This document shows positions 62,743 through 64,000 of a stretch of 64,000 nucleotides of DNA, in pieces. Each line of letters opens with the position of its first letter. Position 1 is the first letter of the stretch. This stretch comes from Monilinia fructicola (taxonomy: Eukaryota; Ascomycota; Leotiomycetes; Helotiales; Sclerotiniaceae), in the NCBI GenBank assembly GCA_008692225.1, contig VICG01000009.1:2441001-2505000 (forward strand), given 5' to 3'. The notes beneath the pieces were generated by a model. The model worked only from the letters and a program-made list of their open reading frames with translations, searched no databases and was not told where the DNA came from. The position numbers and the translations under genes were made by a program.

Positions 62743-64000
62743 AACAAGGTTGGGAAATGGGATTGGGTTAGAAATGGAGTTGGGTTACAAATAGGGGGAG
62801 GGGGATTTAACGACGAAATGAAAAATGATATCAAATGAAACTTTCCTCTTCCCAAATTTCGTCATTGGATACCCTCTATAGCGCGATAGAAAGACCCTTG
62901 TGAACTGTAAAGCTCACAAGATATAACAAGACATGTCAATAGAGTTCTAAACTGATTCATGAAAGTGTGAACCTACGTGTCCAAGATCGAGAAATACAAT
63001 GATCCCTCAACGTAGTCGCATTTGATAGGAATACCGCAGATCGGAAGACCAGCTTGGGTCTTCCCCGGAGCTCATGCATAACATTCATACTGATCATGTT
63101 AAAGTCATGAACAAGGCTTCCAATCAAGCATTGATGCCAAGACAAATATGTGACTGCACATAAGAAACTTACTCTGTACTCCACCATGGCGCTTAGAATA
63201 AGGTCAACGTAGATATTTCGAATTCAACAATGAGAGAAACAAGATGTGGTGAACAACTTCGAGTTTTGCATGGCCTAGCATTCAGCCTCGATTATCTAAT
63301 TACTTATCATATAATACAAAGAAGAATAAAGTGTACTATTCAGACGCAATTGGGGGGTTTGTTGGGGTTATCGTTTGCCCTGAATGGGGGCGGGAAAAAG
63401 CTCATTTGAACTAGAACTAATGTCAGAAATAATGATCTTCAATCATGTGTCCACCGTTTGTTTCATCCTCACATTCTCATCAAACGTCGACTCAATTGAT
63501 TGGAGTGAGTATATTATGAATAATATACAAATTATGGGAGAGTATTCTTTCATGGCTGGCTAATTTATACTGAAAATATATTGAAATCATGTCGTGATAA
63601 TATGACCTAGTGATGTGCACGTGAATGCGTGCTACCTTGAATGATGACTAAGCATATTCGAAGGTGCCATTTCCTTGTTTCTTCTCGAGATTTTCAGACT
63701 ACCACAATTGACTTGAAGGTTTTTAGGATGAGAATGGTTCAATGATATCAAATGTAATGGATTGTAACAGTGTGTCATAGATAGGCAGTCACCGTAATCT
63801 ATCTATCATTCCGGTAGTTTAATCTTCTATATTACTTGAACCTTTATTACAATACTCCTATTTACCTGTTATTTGAAAGTACCAAGGTAGTAATTATAGA
63901 GGACTCATGATTCCTCTTCGAGCAAACTTGAAATTCACATGCAGCAATGAAAATACTAGAGTGAAGATACATAGGACATTTAGAGGGTAATCTCATACAC
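62743..64000. other. Intergenic to window end
   Basis: No supported gene. A 76-codon minus-strand frame at 62957-63187 is unconvincing. Confidence 0.5.

Overview
The window looks like nuclear DNA of a filamentous ascomycete, most likely Leotiomycetes (Helotiales), possibly Sclerotiniaceae. The evidence is short GT..AG introns of 54-128 nt with CTNAC-like branch sites, gene types shared by filamentous ascomycetes (cyanase, AIM6, a CoA-diphosphatase Nudix protein, TFIIIC tau138), very AT-rich islands that look RIP-mutated, and TTAGGG repeats. The family assignment comes from recalled protein similarity, not from a search. No rRNA, CRISPR array or convincing tRNA was seen.

Layout. 1-9.7 kb is gene-poor, with two decayed plus-strand genes (5.2-6.3 and 8.3-8.7 kb). 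9.7-10.4 kb holds an intact cyanase (minus strand, one intron). 12.1-14.0 kb is a SET/MYND gene with an amber stop, a frame slip and a GC-AG intron. 14.6-19.4 kb carries minus-strand genes: a small acylation-motif ORF, a Leotiomycete-type unknown, and a Nudix CoA diphosphatase with an in-frame TGA. 22.9-23.9 kb is an ankyrin-repeat gene. 24.6-25.4 kb is an AT-rich inverted-repeat element flanked by TA. 25.7-29.8 kb has gene remnants around a frame-broken MDR oxidoreductase. 30.1-31.8 kb is AIM6, and 33.4-34.5 kb is a conserved basic coiled-coil protein; both are intact. 34.5-35.2 kb holds degenerate tandem repeats. 35.5-44.1 kb is one large gene for the B-block subunit of TFIIIC (Tfc3/Sfc3), readable only if six small frame slips, all in the same direction, are allowed for. 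44.8-53.3 kb is a gene graveyard: a minus-strand SANT/C2H2-like pseudogene split by a 1,661-bp transposon-like element, then a plus-strand Hsp70-like pseudogene. 54.4-56.0 kb (SANT-like nuclear protein), 57.2-57.6 kb (small membrane protein) and 62.2-62.7 kb (Ser-rich protein) look intact. The rest is sparse.

The most unusual object is the element at 48887-50547. It has a perfect 8-bp target duplication and terminal inverted repeats of about 110 bp. Each terminal repeat carries a perfect 49-nt palindrome, and the two palindromes differ by a compensated base pair. Inside are TTAGGG repeats, a long ATT microsatellite and inverted sub-repeats, with no coding capacity.

Two kinds of gene damage are visible. 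Several genes, above all the TFIIIC subunit, show only one- or two-base slips and no internal stops, which could be assembly errors or very recent loss. Others (Hsp70-like, C2H2-like, SET/MYND, unknown remnants) combine nonsense and frame changes, as in true pseudogenes. Pseudogene calls of the first kind should be treated with caution.
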